From Gemmatimonadota bacterium (GTDB taxonomy: Bacteria; Gemmatimonadota; Gemmatimonadetes; Gemmatimonadales; Gemmatimonadaceae): a stretch of DNA of 64,000 bases. The stretch covers positions 42,727 through 106,726 of the forward strand of contig JAQBPX010000037.1 in NCBI GenBank assembly GCA_028287305.1, written 5' to 3'. A program made the translations under genes and the position numbers. Of the stretch, positions 1 through 8,361 are shown piece after piece (positions within the stretch are counted from its first letter, which is position 1; every line of letters starts with the position of its first letter). The notes beneath the pieces were generated by a model, which had not been told where the DNA came from, made no database searches, and saw nothing but the letters and a program-made list of their open reading frames with translations.

Positions 1-404
1 ACCTTCGTCAGCAGGTTCATCCCCACTGCCCCGTCGTGTCCCTCCTTCGCCAGCCACACCTCCACGAAGCTTCCCATCATGGTAGCCTGCTGGCGCGCGA
101 TGTTCACTCGCTGCCGGAACATCGGCAGCAGCTTGTACGGACGTTGGCCGCGCTCACCCGGTTCCAGGAAGTATCGGTGTACCAGCTGCTCGCCCACCCC
201 CGGTATCGGGAACGCGGCCATCGCGCGTCGCATGTGCCCGCCCTCGTCACCGTCCTGGAGCCGGCGAATCATCACCGTGTCGATCGCGGTGCCGGAGACG
301 ACTCCCAGGTGCCCAAGGCGCGATACTGCGCGTGCCAGCTGCCAGCCGGACACGCCCACGCCCATGCCGCCCTGGATGATGCGAGGGTGCCGTTGATTGT
401 GCAT
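1..404 (-). CDS. Nitronate monooxygenase family protein (partial, C-terminus beyond left edge)
   Basis: The first 134 residues of an FMN-dependent nitronate monooxygenase (2-nitropropane dioxygenase) family protein; the rest lies beyond position 1. The N-terminus reads PRIIQGGMGVGVSGWQLARA, the typical first beta-strand and glycine-rich loop of this TIM-barrel family, followed by LGVVSGTAID. Such enzymes oxidise alkyl nitronates, but many homologues have other flavin-linked roles. The start is the ATG at 404; a GTG two codons upstream is also possible. It follows the PhyH-family gene on the same strand after a 92-bp gap, so it may be the last gene visible of the glycan operon. The exact substrate cannot be inferred from this fragment. 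Confidence 0.75.
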   Translation of the reverse strand, partial: MHNQRHPRIIQGGMGVGVSGWQLARAVSRLGHLGVVSGTAIDTVMIRRLQDGDEGGHMRRAMAAFPIPGVGEQLVHRYFLEPGERGQRPYKLLPMFRQRVNIARQQATMMGSFVEVWLAKEGHDGAVGMNLLTK

Positions 405-496
405 GCTCACATGATGAAATCATGCTGCCACGCACCGTGTCGGGCCCCTCACGGATCAGCGCCGGAATACTCCCGTCAGGAGTTCCCCTGCTTCCC

Positions 497-1336
497 TCAC
501 GCCTCGCCCATCATGAGCCCCTCGATGCTGTGCCCCTGTACGATGGGCTCCAGCGTCTCCACCACTCGGCAGGTGAGGTGCGCCTTCAACTCGTCCGGCA
601 GCGCCTCGTAGTACGCGCGCGTGAACTGCAGGTCGTGTCGCTCGGCGTTGTTCGCATCCGATGAATCCGCGCCCAGCACGAGCACCGGGCGCGACTTCTG
701 GGAGTGATTGGCGGTGCCGCGGTGTATCGTGAGCGCCGAGCGTGCGGACATGTCACCCAGGCTGGGCAACTTCCGCTGCGCACGTGCCTCGTACCGCTCA
801 TACAGCGCCTTCGGCGGAAACATCTCGTGCTCGAATCCCTCGGGCAGGTCCCACTGCGTACCGGGCGCGATCTCGAAGGGACCCATGTCCTCCGTCGTGT
901 CCACCCCGGTGAGGTTGAACGCGAGCGAGTTCAGGCGACGACCGACCAGGGTCGCCGGAGGCGACGGAAAGTCGCGGTGCCACGGCTGGTTCACCGCGCC
1001 AGGTCCTGGCACGTCGAAGCCGATCTCGACGATCTTGTAGTCGGGTCCGAGCACCGCCGTGCACACCGCCACCACCCACGGGTGCGTCGCGAGGTCCACG
1101 AAGCCACGCATCCGCTCGGGATGGATCTCCACGTAATAGCGCTTGGGGCCGCGCCCCACGGCGCCGCCGGGTCGCGCGAGCGCCTCCACGAACAGCTCGT
1201 CGATGTCCTCGCGCATCCGCTCGGCCCACTCGCGGGGAAACGCAGCCTTGTGACCGATGATGCCGTCGCCGTAGATGCCACCCATGATGGCGGCGGTGTC
1301 GTAGGCGGCCGCGATCCCTGCACTCGTGACGGTCAT
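497..1336 (-). CDS. Phytanoyl-CoA dioxygenase (PhyH) family oxygenase
   Basis: A 279-residue Fe(II)/2-oxoglutarate-dependent oxygenase of the PhyH family. The iron-binding HxD is visible as PWHRDF (His120, Asp122); the distal His is probably His205 in TIHRGTANHS, with Arg216 (SRPVL) placed to bind 2-oxoglutarate. The length fits the family. Its ATG overlaps the stop of the aldose 1-epimerase gene (ATGA), so it is translationally coupled to a sugar-utilisation operon. Bacterial PhyH proteins act on varied small molecules, and the substrate here is unknown. The context suggests a sugar, a sugar-linked aglycone or a secondary metabolite, which is inference only. Confidence 0.82.
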   Translation of the reverse strand: MTVTSAGIAAAYDTAAIMGGIYGDGIIGHKAAFPREWAERMREDIDELFVEALARPGGAVGRGPKRYYVEIHPERMRGFVDLATHPWVVAVCTAVLGPDYKIVEIGFDVPGPGAVNQPWHRDFPSPPATLVGRRLNSLAFNLTGVDTTEDMGPFEIAPGTQWDLPEGFEHEMFPPKALYERYEARAQRKLPSLGDMSARSALTIHRGTANHSQKSRPVLVLGADSSDANNAERHDLQFTRAYYEALPDELKAHLTCRVVETLEPIVQGHSIEGLMMGEA

Positions 1337-2457
1337 TGCTCCTCCTGCCGACTGCGCGCGTCGCGGTCGGTGCCGAAGGTGAAGGTGGTGCGGCTGGCGT
1401 ACTCATCGCCGGGGGCAAGCACGACGGAGGGAAACGACGGATGGTTCGGCGAGTCCGGATAGTGCTGGGTCTCCAGGCAGAACCCGCTGCGGTGCGCGTA
1501 TCGCTGGCCTCCACGCCCCACGATGCTGCCATCCAGGAAGTTGCCGGAATAGAACTGGAGTCCCGGCTGGTCGGTGTGCACGCTGAGCGTCCGTCCGCTC
1601 ACCGGATCGCAGGCGCGCGCGGCGTGCCGAAGTCCGTGCTCGATCGCCCCGGAGAGCACGAAGTTGTGGTCGTAGCCGCCCGCCAGTGCGAGCTGCTCGT
1701 CGGCGTCCCCGACTCGCTCGCCGATGGGGTGCGCACGCAGGAAGTCGAACGCTGAGCCGTGCACGGGCGCCATTGCACCCGTGGGAATCAACCCCGCGCC
1801 CACCGGAGAGTAATGCTCGGCGACGATGGCCAGTTCGTGCGACAGGATGTCGGTCGCGCGGGGGCCGGCGAGGTTGAAGTAGCTGTGCTGCGTGAGGTTC
1901 ACCACCGTCGGCTGGTCGCAGGTTGCATGATAGTCCACTACGAGCGTGCCGCCTGCCGAGAGCAGGTACGTCACGCTCGCCTGCAGGGTGCCCGGGTAGC
2001 CCGCATCGCCATCGGGGCTGGCCAGCTCGAGGCGGATGGCAGCGTCAGCGGCTGTCGTCAGCACGTGCCCGGTCCAGAGCTGCTTGTCGAACCCGACGAA
2101 GCCGCCGTGCAGGTGGTTGGGCCCGTCGTTCGTGTCGAGCTGATGCCCCACTCCGTCCAGCGTGAACCGGCCGCCGGCGATGCGGTTGGCGTGCCGGCCG
2201 ATCACGGCTCCGAAGTACGGCGAGTGCCCGACGTAGCCGGCGAGCGCATCATGACCCAGCACCACGCTCTCACGGTGTCCGTCGCGATCGGGAGCGAGGA
2301 TGTCGGTGATGATTGCGCCGTAGCTGATCGCGCGCACCTCGATGGCACCGGCCCGCAGCGTGAACTCCTCCACGATTCGTCCATCGGGCATCACCCCATA
2401 CGGGCGGCGCTGCACGCTTGCGCGCGCCGCGGGCGCAGCCTCAGGGGCACTCGCCAC
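1333..2457 (-). CDS. galM: Aldose 1-epimerase (mutarotase)
   Basis: A 374-residue GalM-family mutarotase that interconverts alpha and beta anomers of free aldoses such as galactose or arabinose. Recognisable signatures are GRHANRI (about 87-93), NHLHGG (114-119, catalytic His), TQHSYFNLAG (second catalytic His) and a C-terminal LETQHYPDSPNHP holding the catalytic Glu. It starts at a GTG at 2457, overlapping the end of the GH43 gene by 17 bp, and a GAGG lies just upstream of that GTG. No signal peptide is visible, so it should act in the cytoplasm on sugars brought in by the divergent ABC importer. Confidence 0.92.
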   Translation of the reverse strand: MASAPEAAPAARASVQRRPYGVMPDGRIVEEFTLRAGAIEVRAISYGAIITDILAPDRDGHRESVVLGHDALAGYVGHSPYFGAVIGRHANRIAGGRFTLDGVGHQLDTNDGPNHLHGGFVGFDKQLWTGHVLTTAADAAIRLELASPDGDAGYPGTLQASVTYLLSAGGTLVVDYHATCDQPTVVNLTQHSYFNLAGPRATDILSHELAIVAEHYSPVGAGLIPTGAMAPVHGSAFDFLRAHPIGERVGDADEQLALAGGYDHNFVLSGAIEHGLRHAARACDPVSGRTLSVHTDQPGLQFYSGNFLDGSIVGRGGQRYAHRSGFCLETQHYPDSPNHPSFPSVVLAPGDEYASRTTFTFGTDRDARSRQEEQ

Positions 2458-3523
2458 TGGGCCTCGCCACCTTCTGCAGCGTGGGGGTCGGATCGCCGAA
2501 CACGGGCGTGCCGCTCGCGCTCCACGTGAACTTCTGCATGCGCACCACCCGATCCCAGCCGGGAGCCTCGGCGACCTTGGAGTGATAGACGATCCAGCTC
2601 TCGCTGTTGTCCTCCGACGTCGTGAAGCTCGCGTGTCCCACGCCGAACACGCCCGTGTTGCCGGTGAACACCGGACCGGACTTCGTCCAGTTCGCCGCGT
2701 TGAGCGGGTCGGCAGCAGCCGACTGCAGGCGCAGCTGCCCGAGCCGGTATTCCTTGAGCCACGACTCGCGCGTGGAATAGAGCAGGAACACGTCGCTTCC
2801 GTGCTGCAGGAACTCGGGTCCTTCCTGCAGGTCGAGCTCAGTTCCCTTCTCCCAGCTCTCCGTGGGCGCGCTCAACAGCACCCGGTTGGCGGAGATCGTG
2901 TACGGGTTCTCCATCGGCGCGATGTAGAGCATCTGCGGCGTACGATCGGTCGTCGCGTTCTTCGCCCACCCCGACCACACCGCATATCGCCTGCTGCCCA
3001 CCTGCGCGGTGGTGAGGTCGATCGCCCAGCGGTTGCCCTGTCCGGTGCCCACGCTGTCGCCCGTGTAGAGCATTCCCTTGTCCACGTACGGACCCATCGC
3101 GTCGCTTCCGGCCGACTGCAGCACGCCCGCATGCTGCGTGAGGTACGGCGGCCCGGACTCACCGCCGGCGTAGTACACGTACCAGCGCCCGTCGATGTAG
3201 TGGAGCTCGGGCGCCCAGATATTCGTGTGATTCCACCCCGTGGCGGGCGCCGACCAGATCTGCGTCGGCGCCGCCACGACCACGTCCGTCAGCTTGCTGG
3301 ACTTGGAGATCCAGATGCCGTCGTTGCGTGACTGGATGAAGTAGTACATCCCGTCCTGCCGCACGACCCAGGGGTCGGCACCGACGGCAACGGGATTCGT
3401 GAAGGTGCACTGCGCGGGCACCACCGGGTCGGAGGAGGAGGCACTGCCCCCTCCCCCGCAGCTCAACGCCGTGGCCGCCGAGAAGAGGCAGGCCGCGCCC
3501 AGCAGCTGTCCTGCAGTTCTCAT
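2441..3523 (-). CDS. GH43-like glycoside hydrolase, secreted lipoprotein
   Basis: A 360-residue five-bladed beta-propeller hydrolase of the GH43 type (arabinanase, arabinofuranosidase, xylosidase or galactofuranosidase group). The N-terminal signal ends at a Cys in TALSCGGGG, a weak lipobox followed by a Gly/Ser linker, as in surface lipoproteins. The catalytic base is likely Asp50 in VGADPWVV, the pKa-modulating Asp falls in WAIDLTTAQ, and the acid Glu is probably in LQEGPEFL. I chose the ATG at 3523, 4 bp after the SusD stop; an ATG at 3550 would add nine residues. It lies between SusD and galM, consistent with trimming bound glycan at the cell surface. Confidence 0.85.
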   Translation of the reverse strand: MRTAGQLLGAACLFSAATALSCGGGGSASSSDPVVPAQCTFTNPVAVGADPWVVRQDGMYYFIQSRNDGIWISKSSKLTDVVVAAPTQIWSAPATGWNHTNIWAPELHYIDGRWYVYYAGGESGPPYLTQHAGVLQSAGSDAMGPYVDKGMLYTGDSVGTGQGNRWAIDLTTAQVGSRRYAVWSGWAKNATTDRTPQMLYIAPMENPYTISANRVLLSAPTESWEKGTELDLQEGPEFLQHGSDVFLLYSTRESWLKEYRLGQLRLQSAAADPLNAANWTKSGPVFTGNTGVFGVGHASFTTSEDNSESWIVYHSKVAEAPGWDRVVRMQKFTWSASGTPVFGDPTPTLQKVARPSGECP

Positions 3524-3527
3524 GCGA

Positions 3528-5060
3528 TCACCAGCCGGGGTTCTGTGCAACCTTGGAATTCAGGTTCCGCTCCGTCTGCGGAATGGGAAGCAGCTCGGAC
3601 TTGCCGGTCGTGAAGGTGGAGAACTCCGCATCGCATCCGGCCAGGAAGGGCTCCGGGTTGCAGAGCGGCGAACCCACGTCGGCCTTCACCACCGACGACA
3701 ACAGGTTGTAACGCTTGAGGTCCAGCCAGCGCTGCCCCTCGAGCCCGAACTCGAGCAGGCGTTCATGCAAGATCCGGTCGCGCATCGTCTGGCCGCTCAG
3801 CCCGGCGGGCAGCGGCGCCAGCTGCGCCCGTGCACGCACGCGGTTGATCAACGGATACGCCTCCGCAGTGCGACCGAGGGCGTTGAGCGCCTCCGCCTGC
3901 ATGAGCAGGACGTCGGCGTAGCGGATCACCCGATAGTTGATAGGCGCATCCCAGTCCTGGTCCACGTTCAGGTAGTACTCGCCGTACTTCTTGAAGTACA
4001 GCTCCTGGTCGCCCCCGTAACGCTGCACGTACGTCTGTCCGTAGACGTCGGTGCTCGTCGGCGAGAAGATCGTCACGTCCCGACGGGGATCGATCCCCCC
4101 GGTGGTGGTCTTGTCGATGGAGAACTGGTCGAAGAACCAGCGGGTGGGGCGACCGTCGCAGTAGCCCGGTCCGCACGCGCCGACCATCTTCGCGATGTTG
4201 AGCCCGCGCACGCCCGACGCCAGCTGCGAGCGATCGCTGAACTGCACCTCGAACACGGACTCCTTGTTGTTCTCCTGCATCGACGTGAAGTTGTCCGCGT
4301 AGTTCGGCATCAGGTCGTAGCCGGGAATCGCGATGACCTGCGCCAGCGACACCGCCGCTTCCGCGAACTTCTGCTGCTGCAGCTGCACCTTGCCCAGCAG
4401 CGCGAGCGCCGCACCCTTGGTCGCGCGACCGACGTCCGCACCGGCGTACGCGGGCGGCAACACTGCCGCCGCATCGGTGAGGTCCTTCTCGATCTGCACG
4501 TACGTCTGCGCCGGCGTCACGGTGGCCGGCTGGTCCTGCGGGTTCGACGTGGTGACCTGCAGCGGCACGTTGCCGAACAGGTTCACCAGGTTGAAGTACA
4601 GCAGGCCGCGGATGAACTTCGCCTCGCCCACCACGCGGGCGCGCGTCGTGGCGTCCATGCTGATGCCCGGGACGTTGTCGATCACCTGGTTGGCGCGGAA
4701 GATCGCCTGGTAGTGATGGATGAACAGTTCCCGGTTCACCTCGAAGTCGTAGTCCCCCAGGGTGAACTTGTTGAAGTTCGACAGGTCCGCCCAGGGACTC
4801 GGGCTGCGACCCTCATCCGACCGGATGTCGAGCGCGAAGGCCAGCCAGCGGCCATACGTGCCGTTGTTGAGCAATCCGTTGTAGGCCGAGTTCACTCCCT
4901 GGATCGCGTCCGTCTGGGTCTTCCAGAACGAGCCCGTGCTCGGCTGGTTCGGATTCGTGAGGTTGAGGTCCGTGCAGGCGGTGACCAGCACCGCGGCGCC
5001 GATGCCGAGCGCCGCGGCGCGGCGCATCGAGCGGAGCGCGCTCTGAAGTGGCGTGATCAT
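3528..5060 (-). CDS. RagB/SusD family glycan-binding lipoprotein
   Basis: A 510-residue SusD/RagB outer-membrane lipoprotein that captures glycans and lids the SusC channel. The signal peptide ends in VLVTACTDLNLTNPNQPS, a good lipobox followed by the usual SusD N-terminal pattern. The TPR-like helices include EAKFIRGLLYFNLVNLFGNV, a hallmark of the family, and the C-terminal half has INYRVIRYADVLLMQAEALN and ERLLEFGLEGQRWLDLKRYN. Its ATG overlaps the SusC stop (ATGA), the standard SusC-SusD pairing. The length is normal. Confidence 0.95.
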   Translation of the reverse strand: MITPLQSALRSMRRAAALGIGAAVLVTACTDLNLTNPNQPSTGSFWKTQTDAIQGVNSAYNGLLNNGTYGRWLAFALDIRSDEGRSPSPWADLSNFNKFTLGDYDFEVNRELFIHHYQAIFRANQVIDNVPGISMDATTRARVVGEAKFIRGLLYFNLVNLFGNVPLQVTTSNPQDQPATVTPAQTYVQIEKDLTDAAAVLPPAYAGADVGRATKGAALALLGKVQLQQQKFAEAAVSLAQVIAIPGYDLMPNYADNFTSMQENNKESVFEVQFSDRSQLASGVRGLNIAKMVGACGPGYCDGRPTRWFFDQFSIDKTTTGGIDPRRDVTIFSPTSTDVYGQTYVQRYGGDQELYFKKYGEYYLNVDQDWDAPINYRVIRYADVLLMQAEALNALGRTAEAYPLINRVRARAQLAPLPAGLSGQTMRDRILHERLLEFGLEGQRWLDLKRYNLLSSVVKADVGSPLCNPEPFLAGCDAEFSTFTTGKSELLPIPQTERNLNSKVAQNPGW

Positions 5061-8000
5061 AGCCGGAAGTCCAGGCCGAAGGTGAACGAGCGAACGTTCG
5101 GATAGATGTACCCGTCATCGATGCCGCGGCCGAGCGGGCTGCCATAGCCGAGGATCTCCGGGTCCCATCCGCTGTACTTGGTGAAGGTGTGCAGGTTCTG
5201 GATGTTCATGTAGATACGCGGGCGCTGCGCACCGAGTCCGAGCCGGTCGGCATACCGGCCGGGGATCGTGTAGCCGAACATGAGGTTCTGGATCTTGAGG
5301 AAGGAGCCACTCTCGATCCAGCGATCCGAACGGAACGTCGCGTTCATCGCGCCGGCCGTGCCGACCACTGCGCGCGGCGTGGTGGTGCTGTGGTTCGTGG
5401 GGGTCCAGGGCTCGAGGCCGGCACGCGAGTTGTTCGCCGGGTCGTCCATGCGCTCCGTCCAGTACTTCACGGCGCTGAAGATCTTGAAGCCGGTGGCGCC
5501 GCGGAAGTTCAGCCCCCAGTCGAAGGAGCTCAGCTTGCCGTCGAGGAACAGGCCGCCGCTGAACTTCGGCACCCCATTGCCCGCGTTGTAGCGGTCGTCG
5601 TCGTTGATCAACCCGTCGCCATTGATGTCATTGAAGATCACGTCGCCCGGCTTGGCGTCCGGCTGCAGGATCCGGGTCGTGCCATTCGCGAGCTTGGTCA
5701 CGTGCCCCGTGACGTCAGCGGCCGTCTGGAAGATGCCTGCCGTCTGCAACACGAAGAACTCGCCGATCGGCTGGCCGACCGATGTGCGCGCCACCTGCAG
5801 GTTGGGATCGTAGATCGGCTGGTTGCCGTTGCCGAGCTTGATCACTCGGCTCTTGGTGGTGGTGACGTTGAAGCTCGAGTTGAACGCCCAGCTGCGGTCG
5901 GTGAACCAGTGGTTCGCCATGCCCAGCTCGAATCCCCCATTGCGCACGGTGCCGGCATTCACCACCGGCGTTCCGCTCGCGCCCAGGCTCCACGGCAGCG
6001 GCGCGCCCACGAGCAATCCGTCCGACTGCGACACGTAGTAGTCGGCCGTGAGGGTCATGCGGTCCTGCATGAAGCCGAGGTCGACGCCGATGTCCGACTG
6101 GCGGTTGCTCTGCCAGCGGATGCTCGGATTGGCCAGCACGGTCTGCGTGGCGCCCGAGTTGATGGCGCCGCCGAAGGGGTAGTTCTGGTTGGACTGGATC
6201 GGCGCGGCGAACTGGTAGTCACCGATGTCCTGGTTGCCCAGCACGCCCGTGCTCGCGCGCAGCTTGAAGAACTCCGCGGTGCTGAGGAAGGGCACGCCCT
6301 TGTAGAATCCTTCCTCGCTCACCACCCAGCCCAGCGAGCCCGCGCCGAAGTTCGCGCAGCGGTTGGCGGGGGAGAAGCGCGACGAGCAGTCGTGACGCAC
6401 GCTGGCCGTGGCCAGGTAGCGGCTGCGGTAGCTGTAGTTCGCGCGCAACAGGCTGGACTTGAGCGCCGACTGGATGATCTCACCGCCGTTGTTCAGGTTG
6501 CTCGAGCTGCCGGCGTTGATGGTGGTGAGGTTCTCGTCGGTGAAGCCCTCGCGGTACGCGGTCAGGCGGTTGAGGTCCTGGCGCTGTTCCGTGTATCCCA
6601 CCACGGCGTTGATGCGGTGGGCATCGTTCGCGAAGCTGTTGTCGTAGGTCACCAGGTTCTCGAACAGCAGCGAGGTGAAGCCGCTGCGATTCTCCGCCAG
6701 CGTCGCGACCGGCACGCTGCTCAGGTAGCGGATCTGCGCCACGCTGAAGAACTGGTTCGACAGGTAGTCGTCGTAGTTCATGCCTGCATTGAAGCGATAG
6801 TGCAGGTGCATCGGCAGCCGCGCGTCGGCGTAGGCCGTCCCGATGACCTGGTTCGAGCGCGCATTGTTGTGCTGCGCGCTCAGCTGGCCCACGGGGTTGG
6901 TGCCGTAGGTCGGGTTGGCTGTGTTGCCGTAGCCGAATCCACCCGGGTTGTTCGCGTCGTACACGGGGATCGTCGGCAGCATACGCAGCACGTCGATCAT
7001 CGGGTAGCGACCGCCCGGCACGCCCTGGCGATCCGAGCGCGAGAGCGCGGCGTTCTCGCCGAAGGTGAAGATGCTGCGCTGCAGCTCCGAGTTCACGCGG
7101 AAGCTGTAGCGCCGGAATCCGGTGTTCATCATCGAGCCGCGCTGGTCCAGGAACCCGCCGCTCACCAGGTAGTTGCCGGTGGGGGTGCCGCTCGAGATCG
7201 AGAGGTTGTGGTCCTGGATCGCGCCACTCTGCAGCACCGCGTCCTGCCAGTCGGTGTTGATGCTCGACGCGGTCGTCGCGCCCGTGGGCGGCGTCTGTCC
7301 CGCGTTCGCGTAGCCCTGCAGCGTGAGCGCCTGCCACTGTGCCGTGTTCATCATGTCGAGCTTCTTCGGCACGCCCTGGTACCCATAGTACGAGCGCGCT
7401 TCCACCCGGCTCTCGCCATTGCGGCCGCGGCGCGTGCTGATCACGATCACGCCGTTCGCCGCCTGCGAGCCGTACTGGGCGGACGCCGACGCGTCCTTGA
7501 GGACCTGGATGGACTCGATGTCGTCCGGGTTCAGGTTCGGGTTCTCGCTCATGTACATGCCGTCCACCACGTAGAGCGGCGAGACGGATCCGCTCACGAA
7601 GTTCTGTCCGCGCACGATGATCTGCGCCGGCCGGCCCGGCTCACCGGAGGACTGCACCTGCACGCCCGCGATGCGGCCATGCAGCGCCTCCTCGACGGTC
7701 GCGACCTTCTGGTCCTTGAGCTCATCGCCGCTCACTCCCGCCACGGCGTCGGAGACGTCGCGCCGCTGCTGGGTGGTGTAGCCGACGATGACCTGCGACG
7801 TGAGCGTGGTCGGCGCCGACACGAGCGAGAAGTTGGCGGTGGCGGACTGGCCATTCACCACCGTCACCGACTGGGTGCGGGGGTTGTAGCCGAGCCGCTG
7901 GACGCGGACGGTGTGCGTGCCATCGGGCACGCGGGCAATCACGTACCGGCCGTCGACGCCCGACGCCGCACCGGTGCGCTGGCCGGGAATGGAGACCTGG

Positions 8001-8188
8001 GCGCCGGCGACCGGCTGCCCGGCCTCATTGGTCACCATGCCGGTCACGGACCCGGTGGCTTGCGCCTGCGCCGTCGCGGGAAACGCGAAGGCCAGCAAGA
8101 GGCCGAGGCAGCTGACGGCCCGGGCGATCCGCGATGCGGATAGCGGGCGCAGGGCCACGGGGGGAAACTGCAGCGATGCATGAAGCAA
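5057..8188 (-). CDS. SusC/RagA family TonB-linked outer-membrane transporter
   Basis: A TonB-dependent receptor of the SusC/RagA class, about 1043 residues, importing oligosaccharides with its SusD partner. After a signal peptide ending FPATAQAQA come a carboxypeptidase D-like domain (GSVTGMVTNEAGQPVAGAQV), the VIVGYTTQQRRDVSDAVAGV linker, a plug domain with LYVVDGMYM and IESIQVLKDASASAQYGSQA, and a large barrel ending in YPNVRSFTFGLDFRL. The start is uncertain. The frame is open to an ATG at 8359, two bases after the GH2 stop, but that would put an Arg-rich stretch before the signal peptide. I prefer the TTG at 8188, with a GGAGGG seven bases upstream; a GTG at 8158 is also possible. Confidence 0.95.
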   Translation of the reverse strand: MLHASLQFPPVALRPLSASRIARAVSCLGLLLAFAFPATAQAQATGSVTGMVTNEAGQPVAGAQVSIPGQRTGAASGVDGRYVIARVPDGTHTVRVQRLGYNPRTQSVTVVNGQSATANFSLVSAPTTLTSQVIVGYTTQQRRDVSDAVAGVSGDELKDQKVATVEEALHGRIAGVQVQSSGEPGRPAQIIVRGQNFVSGSVSPLYVVDGMYMSENPNLNPDDIESIQVLKDASASAQYGSQAANGVIVISTRRGRNGESRVEARSYYGYQGVPKKLDMMNTAQWQALTLQGYANAGQTPPTGATTASSINTDWQDAVLQSGAIQDHNLSISSGTPTGNYLVSGGFLDQRGSMMNTGFRRYSFRVNSELQRSIFTFGENAALSRSDRQGVPGGRYPMIDVLRMLPTIPVYDANNPGGFGYGNTANPTYGTNPVGQLSAQHNNARSNQVIGTAYADARLPMHLHYRFNAGMNYDDYLSNQFFSVAQIRYLSSVPVATLAENRSGFTSLLFENLVTYDNSFANDAHRINAVVGYTEQRQDLNRLTAYREGFTDENLTTINAGSSSNLNNGGEIIQSALKSSLLRANYSYRSRYLATASVRHDCSSRFSPANRCANFGAGSLGWVVSEEGFYKGVPFLSTAEFFKLRASTGVLGNQDIGDYQFAAPIQSNQNYPFGGAINSGATQTVLANPSIRWQSNRQSDIGVDLGFMQDRMTLTADYYVSQSDGLLVGAPLPWSLGASGTPVVNAGTVRNGGFELGMANHWFTDRSWAFNSSFNVTTTKSRVIKLGNGNQPIYDPNLQVARTSVGQPIGEFFVLQTAGIFQTAADVTGHVTKLANGTTRILQPDAKPGDVIFNDINGDGLINDDDRYNAGNGVPKFSGGLFLDGKLSSFDWGLNFRGATGFKIFSAVKYWTERMDDPANNSRAGLEPWTPTNHSTTTPRAVVGTAGAMNATFRSDRWIESGSFLKIQNLMFGYTIPGRYADRLGLGAQRPRIYMNIQNLHTFTKYSGWDPEILGYGSPLGRGIDDGYIYPNVRSFTFGLDFRL

Positions 8189-8361
8189 GGACGTGCCCTC
8201 CACGGAGACGGAGACTGGGGCGTCGCCGGAATCGGCGAGCGGCCCACGAGCGAACAGGGAGTGGTGTCGGGATCGTGCGGCACGGCGCGGTGGAGGTCGC
8301 ACCCGGGTCCGGGATGCGCCGCGCACGTTCAGGTCGGCCCTGCTCTCGGGAGTTCGCATGG

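Noticed and set aside
5189..8143. A 984-codon open frame on the plus strand, antisense to SusC
   Set aside because: Its translation is Arg/His/Val-rich low-complexity sequence with no domain, while the opposite strand encodes a textbook SusC. Such frames are expected at this GC content.
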